Made by a program: the position numbers and the translations under genes. 32,144 nucleotides of DNA. Source: Okeania sp. SIO2F4 (GTDB lineage: Bacteria; Cyanobacteriota; Cyanobacteriia; Cyanobacteriales; Microcoleaceae). The notes beneath the pieces are model-generated. The model was not told the origin of the DNA. It saw only the letters and a list, made by a program, of their open reading frames with translations, and ran no database searches. This document shows, in pieces, positions 9,308 through 17,110 of the stretch. Each line of letters opens with the position of its first letter. The first letter of the stretch is position 1. Location of the stretch: NCBI RefSeq assembly GCF_010672385.1, contig NZ_JAAHGT010000030.1, positions 1 to 32,144 of the forward strand, in the 5' to 3' direction.

Positions 9308-10609
9308 ATGAATCTTTTTTCATCTTTCGGAAGTATGCAGATGAGTAGTCCCTTTAATGGCAGTTCATCAATGAGTATTTTTTCACCCTTTGGAAATATG
9401 CAGATGAATAGTCCCTTTAATGGCAGTTCATCAATGAGTATTTTTTCACCCTTTGGAAATACATTAACGAATAGTAATCAGATTTCCATATCTAACTCCA
9501 ATACTAACAATAACTCATTAACAACTAGCATCTTCTCTACAGCAAATACCACTAACAGTAGTTCATCAACTACAACAATTGTTAATGATTCCTATTCCAA
9601 CACTTCTACTAACATTAATCTTGATAATCAAGCTCAGGATATTCTGACAGAATTTACAGAAAACGAGCCACTGGTTACAAATAATAACTTTGACCAAATA
9701 ACTGGTGAAATTGTAGTTCCCGATCTAACTCAAGATGAACCTTTAATACCAGATACTTCTAATCAAGAAGCACCGATTCACTCATTCTATATCAATGGTG
9801 TTAATAACACCTTAGCAGACTACCAAAATACCATCCCATTAGTAAATAATTTACTAACCGCAACAGGTATTAATTCTCAGATTCAGGAAGAAACATATAA
9901 TCTATCAGGCAAACCAAAACCTATTAACTTCGACTTTGCCCAGTCTATTGTTCAAGCTGTTACTTCAGGAAATGATTTTGAAGGTACACAATTTACCAAC
10001 AGTGTAGTGGAAAGAATTCAAAATATTGACCAAGGAAATACTTTGGAAGATAAATTTTTAATTGTCGCCCACTCCCAAGGCAACTTCTTTGCTGAAGATA
10101 TATATAATCAACTACCTGAAGATATTCAACAAAGAACAAGAATATTAGCTTTCTCTCCCTTTACAGATTTCCAGGGAATTAGTTCCGATAATGTTGACTA
10201 TTTATTACGAGAAGATGACTTTCCTAACCGTCTGAAAAATCTACCAGGAATAGCTGTTCCCCAAGACCAACATAATCTTCCTAGTTGGCCTGGGAACTTT
10301 ATACAATCTTTCTTTCCAGGAGATAGAGACTCACACAAAATCGAAAATTATCTAGATATCAATCAATATCCCCAGGGAAGTCAAGAAGATTTATTAGTAG
10401 AAGAATCATTCGAGCAAGCGAAGGTAAAAATCCAGGAGTTAATGAATTTTGACTCTGGTATAAATCAAGAGGAACAGACAATTAACCAGGGATTTGAAGA
10501 TTCAAATTATGACTCATTTTTTGGATTGCCAATTAATAACAGCAATGATACTTTCGCAGGTATTGGTAATCTAATATCTGAAGGAAGTAGCTTTATTTTT
10601 GGTTGGTAA
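9308..10609 (+). CDS. Ser/Asn-rich leader fused to an alpha/beta-hydrolase (lipase-like) domain
   Basis: The 433-residue protein has a low-complexity leader (1-105) with SMSIFSPFGN twice, an acidic linker (105-155), and a hydrolase-like domain (about 157-375). Supporting motifs are the strand-turn FYINGVNNT (160-168), the nucleophile elbow VAHSQGNFF with Ser256 (a G/A-x-S-x-G variant), and a candidate catalytic His343 in DRDSHKIENYL. The acid residue is not certain. Esterase or lipase activity is therefore likely but the substrate is unknown. No Sec signal peptide or membrane segment is visible. AAGGA lies about 10 bp before the ATG. The leader is shared with the gene at 7501, which suggests a common targeting route or surface location (inference). 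A short hairpin at 10654 ends the unit. Confidence 0.75.
   Translation: MNLFSSFGSMQMSSPFNGSSSMSIFSPFGNMQMNSPFNGSSSMSIFSPFGNTLTNSNQISISNSNTNNNSLTTSIFSTANTTNSSSSTTTIVNDSYSNTSTNINLDNQAQDILTEFTENEPLVTNNNFDQITGEIVVPDLTQDEPLIPDTSNQEAPIHSFYINGVNNTLADYQNTIPLVNNLLTATGINSQIQEETYNLSGKPKPINFDFAQSIVQAVTSGNDFEGTQFTNSVVERIQNIDQGNTLEDKFLIVAHSQGNFFAEDIYNQLPEDIQQRTRILAFSPFTDFQGISSDNVDYLLREDDFPNRLKNLPGIAVPQDQHNLPSWPGNFIQSFFPGDRDSHKIENYLDINQYPQGSQEDLLVEESFEQAKVKIQELMNFDSGINQEEQTINQGFEDSNYDSFFGLPINNSNDTFAGIGNLISEGSSFIFGW
9335..9460 (+). repeat. 63-bp tandem duplication in the hydrolase leader
   Basis: Units 9335-9397 and 9398-9460 differ by a single base (AGT versus AAT) and encode MQMSSPFNGSSSMSIFSPFGN-type blocks of 21 residues. 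The gene at 7501 has one diverged block. The near identity suggests a recent event. Confidence 0.95.
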
Positions 10610-10653
10610 TATAGCGCTCTTCAGGTTTGCTACGACGAGTAGAAAGTCTTAGG

Positions 10654-10669
10654 AAACCTGCTAGGTTTT
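10654..10669 (+). terminator. short hairpin after the hydrolase gene
   Basis: AAACCT-GCT-AGGTTT forms a compact stem with a triloop followed by T, 45 bp past the stop. It overlaps a TTG that could otherwise open the next frame, which favours the ATG at 10716 as the start of that gene. Confidence 0.4.
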
Positions 10670-10715
10670 GAATCTTATAAAATTATTGGTAATCCTTGTA
10701 GCAAAAATCATTGAA

Positions 10716-10940
10716 ATGATTAAAAAATCCCCAGAACTAAGAATATCCGATATCGAAGAAAAATACCCTAATCAATGGGTAGTAGTAGACATTACTGAAA
10801 AAGATAAGTATGGTTTTCCTGTTAGTGGAAAAGTATTATTGCAAGAAAGTTCGATTGATTTGATTTTGAACAAAATTGAATCTTTTCAAGGGGATTTGTA
10901 CACATTCTATACTGGCAGTATTGATGGCAAGGTTGAGTGA
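10716..10940 (+). CDS. small conserved-looking hypothetical protein, 74 residues
   Basis: The frame from ATG 10716 gives MIKKSPELRISDIEEKYPNQWVVVDITEKDKYGFPVSGKV..., ending TGSIDGKVE. The pattern (a Trp-Val core strand, then a polar turn and a glycine-rich end) recalls short cyanobacterial proteins found near toxin-antitoxin genes or proteases, but I cannot name a family. An in-frame TTG at 10668 would add 16 hydrophobic residues; I reject it because it lies within a hairpin and has no ribosome binding site. A terminator-like hairpin follows at 11001. Confidence 0.55.
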   Translation: MIKKSPELRISDIEEKYPNQWVVVDITEKDKYGFPVSGKVLLQESSIDLILNKIESFQGDLYTFYTGSIDGKVE

Positions 10941-11000
10941 GGTAAACTGAAATATTCAATATTATATAGATAACGATAAGTATAATTTTAGTAAGGAAAG

Positions 11001-11031
11001 AGTTTGTCGAAAGTTGCATCTCCGACAAACT
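11001..11031 (+). terminator. hairpin after the 74-residue gene
   Basis: AGTTTGTCG and CGACAAACT form a perfect nine-base-pair stem about 60 bp past the stop. There is no T-run after it, so it may be a stabilising 3' structure or a factor-aided terminator. Confidence 0.5.
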
Positions 11032-11210
11032 TAAATTATGGCTAATACCTGTTACCATAAATATTTACTCATTAATAACCTTAAATTTCGATAATATATC
11101 AACATTCGATAAAAAAAGGCTGAAACTTTTACCTGTAAAGGCTTTGAGGCTATTAACTATTGTCCAACAGATGAATAAAACATCAATCTATAGAAAGAGA
11201 GTGATATAGA

Positions 11211-11348
11211 AGCCATTTGGTATCTCCAGAAAATAAAGCGATTAGTCAAAAATCACTCTTAGATATCATGGAAGAAGCGAGTCAACAAGCTATTGCTAAT
11301 GGAATGACTCCAGAGATTTTAGAATCAATTCTTAATGATGAAAACTAA
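11211..11348 (+). pseudogene. remnant of an antitoxin-like gene (low confidence)
   Basis: An open stretch without a plausible start reads ...VSPENKAISQKSLLDIMEEASQQAIANGMTPEILESILNDEN and stops at 11348. The C-terminal half looks like a real protein end (helical, acidic), and a TAG sits directly upstream in frame at 11208. It resembles short cyanobacterial antitoxin-like proteins from memory only. It lies immediately before an antitoxin-toxin pair, consistent with a decaying addiction-module cluster. Confidence 0.35.
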
Positions 11349-11371
11349 GCGTATGATATCTAATTAAAACT

Positions 11372-11605
11372 ATGAACACAAAAGAACAAATAAATCAACA
11401 GTTGAACCAATTAAATGAAGAGCAACTTAACCAAGTTGCTGACTTTATCGCCTTTCTAAAATTCAGAGAAAATTCAATTAAACCTAACCTAGATACAGAA
11501 AAATTAGCTCAACTTTATCAAGAATTTGCAGAAGAAGATCGTCAACTTGCCGAAGAAGGAATCAATGAATATGCCGATCTATTAACTCAAGAAGATAGAC
11601 TATGA
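11372..11605 (+). CDS. antitoxin-like protein, partner of the MazF/PemK-type frame
   Basis: The 77-residue product MNTKEQINQQLNQLNEEQLNQVADFIAFLKFREN... begins with a helical segment typical of DUF2281-like antitoxins, followed by an acidic tail (LYQEFAEEDRQLAEEGINEYADLL). Its stop overlaps the start of the toxin frame as ATGA, the usual arrangement in type II modules. The antitoxin would bind and neutralise the ribonuclease and repress the operon. This gene is intact while the toxin is interrupted by a stop codon, so it may now be an orphan antitoxin. Confidence 0.7.
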   Translation: MNTKEQINQQLNQLNEEQLNQVADFIAFLKFRENSIKPNLDTEKLAQLYQEFAEEDRQLAEEGINEYADLLTQEDRL

Positions 11606-11946
11606 AAACTGAACGAGGAGAAATTTGGATTGCCACCCTTAATCCCACACAAGGTTCTGAACAAGCAGGAATTCGTCCAGTCATTATCTTTCAATAAAAT
11701 ACAATTTCTCAATTTACTACAACTATTATTACCAGACCTTTAACCACAAATTTGAAACGAAGTTCCTTACCTAGTTGTTTACTCATTCCCAAAAATGGAG
11801 GCGGATTAAATCAAGATTCAGTTGCTTTATGTCATCAATTAAGAGTATTAGATAAAACTCGTTTAGGTCGCAAGTTAGGAAAACTTAGTCTAACCATCAT
11901 AAATGAATTAGAAAGTATTGTATTATTTACTTTAGGTTATCAATGA
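11602..11946 (+). pseudogene. MazF/PemK-type toxin gene with an internal stop codon
   Basis: The frame opens MKTERGEIWIATLNPTQGSEQAGIRPVIIFQ, the standard N-terminus of MazF/PemK endoribonucleases, then meets TAA at 11695-11697. It continues in the same frame as NTISQFTTTIITRPL..., with the typical core (SLPSCLLIPKNGGGL, DSVALCHQLRVLDKTRL), to a stop at 11944-11946. No frameshift is needed, so one nonsense change (probably from GAT or AAT) is the only lesion. The full product would be about 114 residues, normal for the family. Inactivation of the toxin with retention of the antitoxin is the simplest reading; a sequencing error is the alternative. Confidence 0.8.
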
Positions 11947-11956
11947 AAAATATATT

Positions 11957-12188
11957 TCATTGCTCTAAAATTTTCCTCGCCTCAGCTAAAGCTTCTTCTC
12001 CTGATATAGGTAACACATTACTATTATAGATTTCATATCGAAGTTTTTTAGCTTCACTTATCCAAGCTTTTTTAATTTTTTCATCTATATCAAACTCTAG
12101 ACTTTCTACCAGTTTTTATGCTAAATAAAGCTCTCTGTGTATTTGATAAAGATAAAGCTTATTTCATTAGTTCATCAATAGATAGCAT
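11957..12188 (-). pseudogene. degraded addiction-module component gene
   Basis: Read from ATG 12188 on the minus strand, the frame gives MLSIDELMK, then TAA, ALSLSNTQRALF, a disrupted stretch, and then SLEFDIDEKIKKAWISEAKKL...SGEEALAEARKIL to the TGA at 11957. The whole matches the putative addiction-module component family (about 75 residues, MLSIDELMKEAL...). It carries both a stop codon after residue 9 and at least one frame change. No RelE/ParE-type partner toxin is visible beside it. Confidence 0.7.
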
Positions 12189-12296
12189 GATTATTCTTTT
12201 CAAGATTACAAATACTTAAGTTTGAGCGTAAATATAGCATTTCCGAATCTATGATTATTGTTTTTTTAGAGATTTCAATAATTACTGTAAGTATTC

Positions 12297-12438
12297 AGCT
12301 ATAACCCTGTAGGGGCGATTCGCCAATCGCCCCTACAATTATCTACCGACATGAAAACTGCTGTAATTATGACTCAATTATTAAAGTTTTTATCCAAAAC
12401 CACAAACTAATAGCTGATAGCTGACTGCTGAATGCTTA
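12297..12438. mobile_element. MITE-like element, family A copy 2, abutting uvrB
   Basis: The 142-bp element starts GTAAGTATTCAGC and ends GCTGAATGCTTA, with TAGCTGA heptamers inside the right arm and a perfect hairpin at 12319-12346 in its interior. Its right end is the uvrB stop codon (TAA on the minus strand). AATTAC occurs just outside both ends and may be a decayed target duplication. Confidence 0.6.
12319..12346. terminator. perfect GTAGGGG hairpin downstream of uvrB
   Basis: GTAGGGGCGATT pairs perfectly with AATCGCCCCTAC around CGCC. It sits within the family A element about 90 bp past the uvrB stop and would work on either strand as a strong stem. Confidence 0.55.
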
Positions 12439-14436
12439 AGAATTACCCACTAATTTATCCCGCAAATATTTAATTCTATCCCGCAATTTAGCTGCCTCTT
12501 CAAACTCTAAATTTTTCGCCGCTTCCTTCATCTGATTTTCTAACTTTTTAATCCACTCTGGCAGTTCCTCCAAAGACAACTCATCCACCTGTTCATAAAC
12601 CTCTTCCAACTGTTGAGAATTTAAACGGCGCGACACATCTAAAAACGCCAAAATTGAATTACTTTGTTTTTTCACAACAGGCTTCGGCGTAATATTATTC
12701 ATCTTATTATATGCCAACTGAATTCCTCGCCTTCTTTCAGTTTCATCTATGGCTTTAATCATACTATCTGTCAAATTATCAGCATATAAAATAGCCTGAC
12801 CCCGAACATGACGCGCTGCCCTACCAATAGTCTGAATTAAAGAACGTTCCGCTCGTAAAAATCCTTCCTTATCCGCATCTAAAATAGCTACCAAAGAAAC
12901 CTCTGGCAAATCCAAACCTTCCCTTAATAAATTCACTCCAATTAATACATCAAACTCTCCCTCTCGCAACGCCTGTAAAATCTCAATTCTCTGAATAGAA
13001 TTAATATCAGAATGCAAATAACGAACCTTCACATTTTGCTCCTGTAAATATTCAGTCAAATCTTCAGCCATCCGCTTAGTTAAAGTAGTAATTAAAACCC
13101 TCTCTTCGAGCTTAACTCTTTCCCTAATTTCACCCAATAAATCGTCAACCTGACCTTCAGTCGGACGCACAAAAATTTCCGGGTCAACCACACCAGTCGG
13201 ACGAATAATTTGCTCAACAATTCTATCCTCAGATTTTTCTATTTCCCAATCTCCAGGAGTAGCAGAAACCAAAATACATTGATTAACCTTTTGCCAAAAT
13301 TCCTCAGATTTTAAAGGTCGATTATCTGCAGCACTAGGCAAACGAAACCCATGCTCAATTAAAACTCTTTTCCTAGCTTGGTCGCCATTATACATTCCTC
13401 GAATTTGCGGAACAGTCACATGAGATTCATCAATAATTAATAACCAATCTTTCGGAAAATAATCAATCAAACATTCCGGCGGTTCCCCTGCTTTTCGACC
13501 TGCTAAATGCCGAGAATAATTTTCCACTCCATTACAATATCCCACCTCCCGCAACATTTCTATATCGTATCTACAACGCTGTTCCAAACGTTGAGCTTCT
13601 AATAACTTTCCTGTTTTTTCTAACTCCTCTAATTGCTCATTTAATTCCACTTCAATATCATTACAAGCCTCTTCCAATCTTTCTTCAGGAGTAACAAAGT
13701 GACGCGCCGGATATACATTCAAAGACTCCAAACTTTGAAGAATCTTTCCAGTTACAGGGTCAACATAACGAATAGCATCTATTTCATCCCCAAAAAATTC
13801 TACCCGAATAATTCTATCCTCATAAGCAGGTCCGATTTCCAAAACATCCCCCTTAACTCTAAACTTTCCTCTACCCAAATCTAAATCATTTCTACTATAT
13901 TGAACTGTCGCTAAATCTCTCAAAATTTGTCGTTGATTAATTTCTTCTCCCACTTCCAAAGAAATAGCAGCTTTTAAATATTCAGCAGGCATTCCCAAAC
14001 CATAAATACAACTAATCGAAGCCACAACAATTACATCTCGGCGCTCAAAAAGAGACCGAGTTGCCGAGTGACGCAACATATCAATCTCATCATTAATAGA
14101 AGCAGTTTTTTCTATATATGTATCTGTCACCGGAATATAAGCTTCCGGCTGATAATAGTCATAATAACTAATAAAATATTCCACAGAATTATCAGGGAAA
14201 AAATCCCTTAACTCATTACATAATTGAGCAGCCAATGTTTTATTATGAGCCAAAACCAACGTCGGTCTGCCAACATTTTCAATTACAGAAGCTATAGAAA
14301 AAGTCTTACCCGTACCAGTAGCTCCTAGTAATGTTTGAAAATTATGTCCAGCTTCAATATTAGAAGTTAATAGAGCGATCGCTTGAGGTTGGTCACCAGT
14401 AGGTTTAAAAGGAGCTTGCAAATAAAATTTTTCCAT
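12436..14436 (-). CDS. uvrB: excinuclease ABC subunit B
   Basis: UvrB is the damage-verifying helicase-like subunit of nucleotide excision repair; it is loaded by UvrA and recruits UvrC. The 666-residue product has Walker [10 protein letters not shown] (38-46), the beta-hairpin [12 protein letters not shown] (about 91-102), the DESH box ([14 protein letters not shown]), helicase motifs [11 protein letters not shown] and [12 protein letters not shown], and the C-terminal UVR motif that contacts UvrC ([14 protein letters not shown]). I place the start at ATG 14436 ([16 protein letters not shown]), the family's normal N-terminus; an ATG at 14550 adds 38 unrelated residues. It is probably monocistronic: uvrA and uvrC are not nearby. 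The stop codon coincides with the end of a family A repeat element. Confidence 0.97.
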   Translation of the reverse strand: MEKFYLQAPFKPTGDQPQAIALLTSNIEAGHNFQTLLGATGTGKTFSIASVIENVGRPTLVLAHNKTLAAQLCNELRDFFPDNSVEYFISYYDYYQPEAYIPVTDTYIEKTASINDEIDMLRHSATRSLFERRDVIVVASISCIYGLGMPAEYLKAAISLEVGEEINQRQILRDLATVQYSRNDLDLGRGKFRVKGDVLEIGPAYEDRIIRVEFFGDEIDAIRYVDPVTGKILQSLESLNVYPARHFVTPEERLEEACNDIEVELNEQLEELEKTGKLLEAQRLEQRCRYDIEMLREVGYCNGVENYSRHLAGRKAGEPPECLIDYFPKDWLLIIDESHVTVPQIRGMYNGDQARKRVLIEHGFRLPSAADNRPLKSEEFWQKVNQCILVSATPGDWEIEKSEDRIVEQIIRPTGVVDPEIFVRPTEGQVDDLLGEIRERVKLEERVLITTLTKRMAEDLTEYLQEQNVKVRYLHSDINSIQRIEILQALREGEFDVLIGVNLLREGLDLPEVSLVAILDADKEGFLRAERSLIQTIGRAARHVRGQAILYADNLTDSMIKAIDETERRRGIQLAYNKMNNITPKPVVKKQSNSILAFLDVSRRLNSQQLEEVYEQVDELSLEELPEWIKKLENQMKEAAKNLEFEEAAKLRDRIKYLRDKLVGNS

Positions 14437-14836
14437 GAAAATTTCAGAATCAATTGTATTATTATTTAAGCATTTTAGAATGCTGCACAAACAGCTTAAT
14501 GAATAATAACAAATCCGGTTATTATAGAACCCATTTGGTATCTTTACCAAGATTCAATTTTTTAGCAGGAGTTGTCCTTGAGAAAAAGCACTTGCAGAAA
14601 AAGATTGAAAAATTCTCCCTATCTCCCCTACTTTTAAGATTGGATTTTTCCCATCATAAAATCTTTCCATCTGTACTTCCTTAGTGGAAAATCACAAACA
14701 TTTTCATTTTATGAAGCTCCAAAAAAAAATGGCGTGTCAAAGGATTTTCGGTTGCATCCTCACGAAAATTGTGATATCTTTAATTTAGATGGGGTTACTT
14801 GCCTACATACATGACTTTTTATTCAACAATTTGTAG
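14437..14836. other. uvrB upstream region and left flank of the outer tnpB element
   Basis: No gene is supported here. A possible hairpin ATTTTCG...CGAAAAT lies near 14742-14767, and TTTAA occurs at 14779-14783. Either could relate to the unidentified left end of the outer IS element, but I could not fix that end. The uvrB promoter should lie in the first part, without a convincing match to a sigma-70 site. Confidence 0.4.
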
Positions 14837-15660
14837 ATGCTTAATCTGACTTACGAATTTAAACTCAAACCCACTCCACAACAGGCTCAAGAAATTGAGC
14901 GCATTCTGGAAGTGTGCCGTCGTGTCTGGAATTACGCTCTAGCCGAACGCAAAGATTGGATTCGCTCTTCTTTAGTCACCGATTAACGCTTGTTCCCTAT
15001 TTGGTGAGTACATCATTCCAGCAGACCAACCCTATCCCAATTATGCCCGACAATGTCAAGCTCTAACGAAAGCCAAAAAAGATTATCCCGAACTCAAAAC
15101 CGTTAATGCTCAGGCTTTACAGCAAGTCTTAAAAACCTTAGAGACAGCCTTTGTCGATATGAAACGCAAAGGGATGGGTTTCCCTCGCTTTAAGAAAGCG
15201 CGACGAATGCGCTCATTTGTGTTCCCACAAATGCTAAAAAACTGCGTTCAGGGGATTTATTTGAAACTCCCTCAATTGGGGCGAATTGAATATATTAAAT
15301 CGAGGGCAATTCCTGAAGGGTTTAGGGTAAAACTTGCCCGAATCATCCGAAAAGCCAGTGGTTACTTTGTCGCTCTGTGTTTAGAGTGTGATGTGGATGT
15401 TCCCGATGTCCCCCCTCATGGTTATCCCATAGGGATTGATTTGGGACTCGATAAATTCCTAGCCACATCAGAGGGAGAATTAATTAAACGACCCAGATTC
15501 TTTAACAGTTTGCACCGCCAGATGAAATTACTGCAACGCAGACTCAAGAAGAAACAGATTGGGTCAAATAACTGGCAAAAGTTAAGCAAGATTATTGCTC
15601 GTTTACACGAAACGATTGCCAATACTCGAAAAGACTTCCATTTTAACTAATGAGGGGTTC

Positions 15661-15720
15661 GGGGAGCTATAAGTCCCGCGCTGTATGCGTAGCATCAGCG
15701 TCGGGATACATGGACTCCCC
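15661..15720 (+). repeat. left-end hairpin of the nested element
   Basis: GGGGAG...CTCCCC encloses a second stem, CCCGCGCTG with CAGCGTCGGG (15675-15705), topped by a bulged T, a four-pair ATGC/GCAT stem and the triloop GTA. The inner structure is repeated at the right end with different but compensating bases. Confidence 0.75.
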
Positions 15721-15794
15721 GCGCTTGTCGATTCGGCTCGATGCCGATGAGACAAGCATTTACCAGTAGCTATAGCTTGTGGTAAACTACAGCT

Positions 15795-17066
15795 ATGCTG
15801 ACGATGAACTACACCTACCGAATCTATCCAGATGCCAACCAACAGACTGAACTTTTGGATTGGCTTGAGACGTGTAGAGGCGTGTATAACTACGCTTTGC
15901 ACGAACTCAAAGACTGGATTGCTTCGCGATCTGGTCTGGTAGACAGGTGCTCGTTGGAGAAGGAGTACATCATTCCTGCCGATGAGCCATTCCCGTCTTA
16001 CCATCGTCAACAAAACAACCTGCCCAAAGCTAAGAAGCAATTCCCGCGTTTGGGCCAGGTGCATTCTCAGGTGTTGCAGACTACTATTCGTAGACTGCAC
16101 GACACCTGGGAAGCTTTTCAGAAGCGGGGTCATGGATTTCCGCGCTTCAAAAAGTTTGGTCAATTCAAGTCTTTTGTGTTTCCTCAGTTCAAAAGCAACC
16201 CCATCAACGGATTCGCTATCAAGCTACCGAAAATCGGGGAAGTGCCTATCAACCTGCATCGCCCCATCCCTGACGGATTCAAGGTAAAGCAGGTGCGGGT
16301 ACTGTCCAGGGTGCGAGGAACCCAATGGTATGTGGTCGTCACCATTGAATCGGAGGTATCGGTTCCCGATGCGCCCGTGCATGGTCGAGCGATTGGGATT
16401 GACCTGGGATTGGAGCGATTCTTGACGGCTTCCGATGGCAGCTTCCAGGAGCGTCCTAAGTTTTTCAAGTCGAAGCAGCGCAAGCTGAAATTGCTGCAAC
16501 GCAGAGCGACGCGAAAACAAAAGGGGTCTCAAAACTGGGAGAAGGCGCAAATCGAAGTTGCCAGAATGCACCATTGGATTGCAAACTGTCGTAAAGACTT
16601 CCATCTGAAGACGGCTCACAAACTTTGTGACCAAGCACAAACTATCTTTGCAGAAGACCTCAATACCAAAGGGTTGACGCGAGGGATGCTGCGAAAAGAT
16701 TGTGTGGATGCTGCCTTTGGGCAATTCTTGTCTCTAACGGAATGGGTGTGTTGGAAACGAGGTGTCTACTTCGCTAAGGTCAACCCCAACGGCACCAGCC
16801 AAACCTGCCCTAACTGCTTTGCGACGGTCAGCAAAGGGTTGGAAGTCAGAGCGCATGATTGTCCTGAATGTGGGTATCGAACGCATCGTGACCATGCCGC
16901 AGCAGAGATGGTTTTGCATCGTGGACTAGAAAACGTAGTAGCCCAGGGACTCTGGGGAACGGAAACAGCCTGTCAAGTCGGTCTGTCGGGGGTCTATGAC
17001 CTAGATAAGTGGCGTGGGGCAGGAATACCCAATTGCGAGATTGGGAAGCCCGCGCTGTACCCGTAG
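15795..17066 (+). CDS. tnpB: TnpB, RNA-guided nuclease of an IS200/IS605-group element
   Basis: The 423-residue protein is full length. It has the N-terminal TnpB/OrfB region (YRIYPDANQQTELLDWL), the central FPRFKK motif, and a split RuvC-like nuclease with Asp203 (IGIDLGLERF), Glu287 (FAEDLNTKG) and Asp366 (THRDHAAAEM). A zinc ribbon is formed by Cys338, Cys341, Cys356 and Cys359. TnpB uses an RNA derived from the element's right end to cut DNA next to a target-adjacent motif, which helps the element persist after excision. All catalytic residues are present, so activity is plausible. No TnpA transposase is encoded here, so movement would need one in trans. The outer copy is a diverged relative, not a duplicate. 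Confidence 0.92.
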   Translation: MLTMNYTYRIYPDANQQTELLDWLETCRGVYNYALHELKDWIASRSGLVDRCSLEKEYIIPADEPFPSYHRQQNNLPKAKKQFPRLGQVHSQVLQTTIRRLHDTWEAFQKRGHGFPRFKKFGQFKSFVFPQFKSNPINGFAIKLPKIGEVPINLHRPIPDGFKVKQVRVLSRVRGTQWYVVVTIESEVSVPDAPVHGRAIGIDLGLERFLTASDGSFQERPKFFKSKQRKLKLLQRRATRKQKGSQNWEKAQIEVARMHHWIANCRKDFHLKTAHKLCDQAQTIFAEDLNTKGLTRGMLRKDCVDAAFGQFLSLTEWVCWKRGVYFAKVNPNGTSQTCPNCFATVSKGLEVRAHDCPECGYRTHRDHAAAEMVLHRGLENVVAQGLWGTETACQVGLSGVYDLDKWRGAGIPNCEIGKPALYP

Positions 17067-17110
17067 GGTCAGCGTCGGGAGGATGTCACGTTAGCCCATC
17101 ATTTATGCGA
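16940..17110 (+). ncRNA. predicted omega (right-end) RNA with guide (boundaries approximate)
   Basis: In this group the guide RNA is transcribed across the 3' part of tnpB and the right end, and the first bases past the element act as guide. Here that means scaffold sequence up to 17089, including the hairpin at 17049-17079, and a guide starting at 17090 (GTTAGCCCATCATTTATGCG). The guide would match the outer tnpB itself, with TTTAA as the target-adjacent motif. The existence and ends of the RNA are inferred from the family. Confidence 0.4.
17049..17079 (+). repeat. right-end hairpin of the nested element
   Basis: CCCGCGCTG pairs with CAGCGTCGGG, then a bulged T, an ACCC/GGGT stem and the triloop GTA. 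The lower stem, bulge and loop equal those of the left-end hairpin, while the upper stem differs by paired changes. Confidence 0.8.

Larger units (their letters stand above)
15647..17089 (+). mobile_element. nested IS200/IS605-group element, tnpB-only, apparently intact
   Basis: The element is 1443 bp with no target duplication. It is preceded by TTTAA (15642-15646), as reported for IS605-type insertion (recalled), and ends ...GATGTCAC, ten bases after a right-end hairpin, the same distance as in the outer element. Its base composition is visibly richer in G+C than the surroundings. The ends are fixed by the outer tnpB frame, which is restored when the element is removed. Confidence 0.8.

Noticed and set aside
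12231-12314. Possible further family B element starting TATAGCATTTCC
   Set aside because: The left arm resembles family B, but the only nearby GCTATA overlaps the family A end at 12297 and the arms do not pair convincingly.
14437-14550. 38-residue N-terminal extension of UvrB
   Set aside because: UvrB proteins begin close to F-x-L-x-x-PF-PTGDQ; the extension is AT-rich and unrelated.
14454-14684. 76-codon plus-strand frame upstream of the outer IS element
   Set aside because: It overlaps the uvrB upstream region and shows no coding character or ribosome binding site.
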